A stretch of 7,732 nt of DNA, taken from the NCBI GenBank assembly GCA_902475515.1, contig CABSAB010000055.1:1-7732 (forward strand). The letters run 5' to 3'. Below are positions 5,515 to 7,732 of this stretch, one piece after another. Numbering within the stretch: the stretch's first letter is position 1; each line of letters begins with the position of its first letter. The translations under genes were made by a program, and so were the position numbers. This DNA comes from an uncultured Eubacteriales bacterium (GTDB lineage: Bacteria > Bacillota > Clostridia > Oscillospirales > Oscillospiraceae). Below the pieces are notes generated by a model. The model was not told where the DNA came from. It ran no database searches and saw only the letters and a program-made list of their open reading frames with translations.

Positions 5515-7056
5515 TTAAACTGTGGCAAGCTCGGCCCCGGGGGTGCCGGAGGGCCTTCCGGAATTGCCGGGGATCAACAGCAGCATATCAGGTGTTGGCT
5601 CCCCCTCCAGGCCGTTGGCGGCGGAGATGGCGCTCATGGTCGTGCGGTAGTGCTTGGCCAGGCTCCACAGGCTCTCGCCGGGCTTGGGCCGGCGGATGAT
5701 CAGGCCGGGGACCTCCTGGGAAGGCTCCAGCTCCGTGACCTCGGCTCCGGCGATCTCGTCGATCTCTCCGGTGGCGTAAGTGCTGACGGAAACCTCTCCG
5801 GTGACCTGAACCTCCACGGCCTCACCGGTGGTGCTGGAGGTTACCTGAAGGCCCTCCACCGCCGCTTCAAACCGGCAGCCGGGAGACGCCTGGGTGCTGC
5901 AAGTCAGTTCCACACGGGTACTGCCGCCCCGGAGATCGCCGTTATCCTCGGTGAGGACCTGAACCGTCACCGGCAGGGTGAAGGTCGTGGTCTCGCCGGA
6001 CCGGGCATGGCTGATCTCTCCGGGCTCACAGGTGCAAAGGACCACCCGGCTTCCCCCCAAGGGGACGCTGCCGCGGCCTGTGGGCGCGAAATACTGGCGG
6101 TCCAACAGGGATTCATAGTGGCGCTTTTCCAGCATGGGGCTTGCCTCGCCCCGGAGACTGTACAGGTCCTTGATGTAGCTAAGCTCCCGCATGGTATAGA
6201 CCTCTGCCCGGGTCATGAGCTGCAATGCCGCGTTGAGGCCGCCGCCATCAGCGGTCAGCTCGATATCCGCCCCGGTGAGGCAGGTATACAGCCGCAGCTC
6301 GTCGGTCTCCCGGCAGTCTCCCAGGTCTATGTACTGGGAGAAGGGCAGCTGGGCGGTGCCTGTTTCCAGCGCGCCGCCATCGGACAGATACAGGGCGGTC
6401 AGCTTGACGGTGCCCTTGAACACCGCCCGGGCTCCGGTGAGGCGGGCATCCTGATGGGTGATCTCCGCGCCGCAGGACACCAGGCGAAGGCCGTGGCCGT
6501 CGGGGCTCAGGCGCAGGGAATCCTCCGCGGTATAATTCTTCTCGCCGAGGGCTCCCAGCAGCTTCATCGGAGCCGTGCCCAAAAGCAGCTCCGCCTCTCC
6601 GGCAGCAAGGCTCCTCGGATGCTCCTCCCGGCAGGGTTCCCAGACCCAGACGGTGACGGCCACAGTGGCCCGGACCAGGACCTTCCGGGGGTTGACCATA
6701 TGGCTGTCGAGCCGGCGGAGCTGGACCTGCACACTGCAAAGAAGGCCCGGCTTCAGCGCATGATTTTCCAGCCGCAGGCTCAGCGGGATATAGACCTCCA
6801 CCACCTCGGGCTCCTTGCGGCCATCAGGCTTGCAGAGCACCGAGGCACTGACGCCCGCAGACACGGACACGGCCCCCTCGGAAAGCTCCTTGCCCCGAAG
6901 GTAGGAAAGGCCGTCGGTGTACAGGATCTCCGCAACATCGGGGCAGCTGTCCGGGATGATGGCCTCCGCCGTTTCCTCCACGGTCTTGGTCTCCCGCAGC
7001 ACCGGCCGGAGATACTCCATTGCTTCTGTCAAAAATTCCAGTTTCAGCGAACTCAC
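5515..7056 (-). CDS. sipL: SPOCS (DUF3794) and LysM domain protein, SipL-like SpoIVA-interacting protein
   Basis: A 513-residue protein with SPOCS-type beta-rich regions and a C-terminal LysM, the architecture and length of C. difficile SipL (about 520 residues). There SipL binds SpoIVA through its LysM and is needed for coat localisation to the forespore. Segment 33-75 (IIPDSCPDVAEILYTDG) is a clear SPOCS signature. Weaker related blocks lie at about 175-225 and 305-425. LysM is at about 454-496 (PGESLWSLAKHYRTTMSAIS, then NGL and LLLIP). There is no signal peptide or membrane helix, fitting the mother-cell cytosol. The stop is 16 nt before the spoIVA TTG. The start is uncertain: GTG at 7056 overlaps AAGGAG (7061-7056), while CTG at 7047 lies 8 nt after that site and may be the true start. 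The orthology claim rests on architecture and the adjacent spoIVA. Confidence 0.88.
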   Translation of the reverse strand: MSSLKLEFLTEAMEYLRPVLRETKTVEETAEAIIPDSCPDVAEILYTDGLSYLRGKELSEGAVSVSAGVSASVLCKPDGRKEPEVVEVYIPLSLRLENHALKPGLLCSVQVQLRRLDSHMVNPRKVLVRATVAVTVWVWEPCREEHPRSLAAGEAELLLGTAPMKLLGALGEKNYTAEDSLRLSPDGHGLRLVSCGAEITHQDARLTGARAVFKGTVKLTALYLSDGGALETGTAQLPFSQYIDLGDCRETDELRLYTCLTGADIELTADGGGLNAALQLMTRAEVYTMRELSYIKDLYSLRGEASPMLEKRHYESLLDRQYFAPTGRGSVPLGGSRVVLCTCEPGEISHARSGETTTFTLPVTVQVLTEDNGDLRGGSTRVELTCSTQASPGCRFEAAVEGLQVTSSTTGEAVEVQVTGEVSVSTYATGEIDEIAGAEVTELEPSQEVPGLIIRRPKPGESLWSLAKHYRTTMSAISAANGLEGEPTPDMLLLIPGNSGRPSGTPGAELATV

Positions 7057-7143
7057 TCCTTATTTCCGGAGCTGGTATGCTCCGATCTCTAAGAAATTAT
7101 ATTCAACCCGGACAGCCCCTATGACCAAAATTCGAAGGTATTT

Positions 7144-7287
7144 CTAGTTTATGCAGATCAGTCCCGCGGCAATGGCACCGAGGCCCAGAAGCACCGCAAA
7201 AAAGCCGCTTCCCAGCAGCACCGCCAAAAGAAGGCCAGCACCGAACGCCGCCAGCATCCCGCCCATACAGCATTTCTTTCTGATCAT
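7144..7287 (-). CDS. 47-residue hydrophobic peptide, probable membrane protein
   Basis: The peptide starts MIRKKCCMGGML and continues as a nearly uninterrupted run of Leu, Ala, Gly and Val, either one long helix or two short helices split at about GSG (26-28), ending CIN. The RKK N-terminus predicts a cytoplasmic start. Three cysteines (6, 7, 45) sit at the membrane edges. The ATG at 7287 has GGGGGG about 7 nt upstream, but that G-run is also the 3' arm of a terminator-like hairpin. An in-frame ATG further upstream gives a longer reading but has no ribosome site. I do not recognise a named family. It lies 87 bp upstream of the SipL-like gene on the same strand with no terminator between, so it could be transcribed with the sporulation pair. 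Confidence 0.65.
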   Translation of the reverse strand: MIRKKCCMGGMLAAFGAGLLLAVLLGSGFFAVLLGLGAIAAGLICIN

Positions 7288-7320
7288 AAAAAATCCCCCC
7301 GCACAGCCTATGCGGGAGGA
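7288..7320 (-). terminator. terminator-like hairpin overlapping the ribosome site of the small membrane peptide
   Basis: On the minus strand the stem CCCGCA (7316-7311) / TGCGGG (7303-7298) has a 7-nt loop. It extends by TCC/GGA across one A-C mismatch. A run of six Ts (7293-7288) follows, then the ATG at 7287. It has the form of an intrinsic terminator. Because the G-run is also the only visible Shine-Dalgarno site, folding would block either elongation or initiation. Confidence 0.6.
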
Positions 7321-7379
7321 ACGGGAAAAAGTCCTGATTGCAGCGTGGAGCATGCGATACCGGTGTGCCCTTTGGACGT

Positions 7380-7404
7380 AAAAAAGTCCCGGCAAAGCCG
7401 GGAC
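7380..7404 (-). terminator. intrinsic terminator of the gene at the right edge
   Basis: A perfect 8-bp GC-rich stem, GTCCCGGC (7386-7393 on plus) with its complement at 7397-7404, has a 3-nt loop. On the minus strand it is followed by six Ts (7385-7380). It lies 10 nt after the stop of the gene ending at 7415. This is a textbook Rho-independent terminator. Confidence 0.93.
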
Positions 7405-7414
7405 ACGATGATCT

Positions 7415-7729
7415 TCACACCTCACGCTCTTTCTGCGATTCGATGAAATAACAGCAGCCATCTGTAAATGAAACGGTCACACCGTCCCCTCGGAACTCGT
7501 TGCTGACTGTGAGGCTGTCACCGCGAAATACATCATGGTCTTTCAGCGGATACTTGGCCCCGGTAATGGTGACGGCGCGGAGGCAGCGGCTCACGGGGAT
7601 CAGGGAAAAATATTGGTAGCCGTGGGTTGCTTTGGAATAGCTACCGGGGAGGAGAAATTCCACCCGGTTCTCGGGGTCCAGCATGACTGCATGGATCTGC
7701 TCCCGGGCCGCGCGCTCCAGGAGGCTCAT
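7415..7729 (-). CDS. hypothetical protein, possibly truncated by the window edge
   Basis: A reading frame of 104 residues from an ATG at 7729, ending 10 nt before a strong intrinsic terminator, which supports it as real. The frame stays open through 7732, so this ATG may be internal and the true start outside the window; no ribosome site can be judged. The start MSLLERAAREQIHAVML is an amphipathic helix. The rest alternates short hydrophobic strands with polar turns (FLLPGSYSK, YQYFSLIPVS, RAVTITGAKY, LTVSNEFRGDGVTVSFTDG), suggesting a small soluble alpha/beta or beta domain. There is no signal peptide or membrane helix. I do not recognise the family and assign no function. Confidence 0.65.
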   Translation of the reverse strand: MSLLERAAREQIHAVMLDPENRVEFLLPGSYSKATHGYQYFSLIPVSRCLRAVTITGAKYPLKDHDVFRGDSLTVSNEFRGDGVTVSFTDGCCYFIESQKEREV

Positions 7730-7732
7730 GGC

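Noticed and set aside
3966..5699. 577-codon open frame on the plus strand opposite spoIVA
   Set aside because: It is the antisense of a clearly conserved gene in GC-rich DNA. Its translation is low-complexity (Leu, Gly, His rich) with no recognisable domain, and it crosses the spoIVA terminator.
6248..6739. 163-codon minus-strand frame inside the SipL-like gene
   Set aside because: An alternative frame of a recognised gene, rich in Pro, Arg and Gly as expected from GC-rich third positions.
5488..7092. 534-codon open frame on the plus strand opposite the SipL-like gene
   Set aside because: Antisense shadow of a recognised protein. The translation is repetitive Gly/Ala/Leu/Gln text without domain character and no good ribosome site.
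7072..7104. Possible sigma-E promoter for the SipL-like gene (GAATATA, 18 nt, CATACCAG on the minus strand)
   Set aside because: Both boxes resemble sigma-E elements, but the spacer is longer than the usual 13-15 nt and the start site would fall almost on the ribosome site. Mother-cell control is expected, but this sequence does not prove it.
7321..7380. tRNA or known riboswitch between the two terminators
   Set aside because: No cloverleaf, acceptor stem or TTCRA-type T-loop was found, and no recognised aptamer core.
1..7732. CRISPR array, insertion sequence or attachment site
   Set aside because: No regularly spaced direct repeats, no transposase or integrase coding sequence, and no terminal inverted repeats were seen on either strand.

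Overview
The window looks like chromosomal DNA of a spore-forming clostridium, probably an Oscillospiraceae-type gut anaerobe. The evidence is a full-length SpoIVA, a SipL-like SPOCS/LysM protein immediately upstream of it, a C_GCAxxG_C_C redox-type protein, and a GC-rich coding style with strong Shine-Dalgarno sites. The genus is inference; no rRNA is present to test it.

Layout. Positions 1-806 (minus) hold the N-terminal part of phosphoglycerate mutase gpmI, preceded by a small Cys-rich C_GCAxxG_C_C protein that overlaps it by 4 bp. Positions 876-1397 (minus) encode a TetR-family regulator. It is divergent from a plus-strand cluster at 1528-2752 of two multi-span membrane proteins of unknown function, overlapping by 4 bp, followed by a 62-residue protein built from 11-residue amphipathic repeats. 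A long hairpin at 2766-2809 separates this cluster from a convergent minus-strand operon (2816-3918): a second TetR regulator followed by a flavodoxin-fold protein, again with a 4 bp overlap. That operon has a full consensus vegetative promoter, and a 28-bp AT-rich palindrome covers its -10 and start region. Positions 840-3960 are visibly less GC-rich than their surroundings and read as an accessory regulatory and membrane/redox segment beside core genes.

Positions 3987-7056 (minus) form a sporulation unit, sipL-like then spoIVA, closed by a strong intrinsic terminator that abuts the TetR promoter. SpoIVA is the ATPase that polymerises on the forespore surface as the coat basement layer, and SipL is its LysM-bearing partner in Clostridioides difficile. 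Here the two lie 16 nt apart. SpoIVA very probably starts at a TTG codon (5498).

Positions 7144-7732 hold a 47-residue hydrophobic peptide gene, whose start codon directly follows a terminator-like hairpin and U-tract, then a second intrinsic terminator, then an unrecognised gene that runs to or off the window edge. No rRNA, tRNA, CRISPR array, transposase or attachment site was seen. No stretch over 300 bases lacks a gene.
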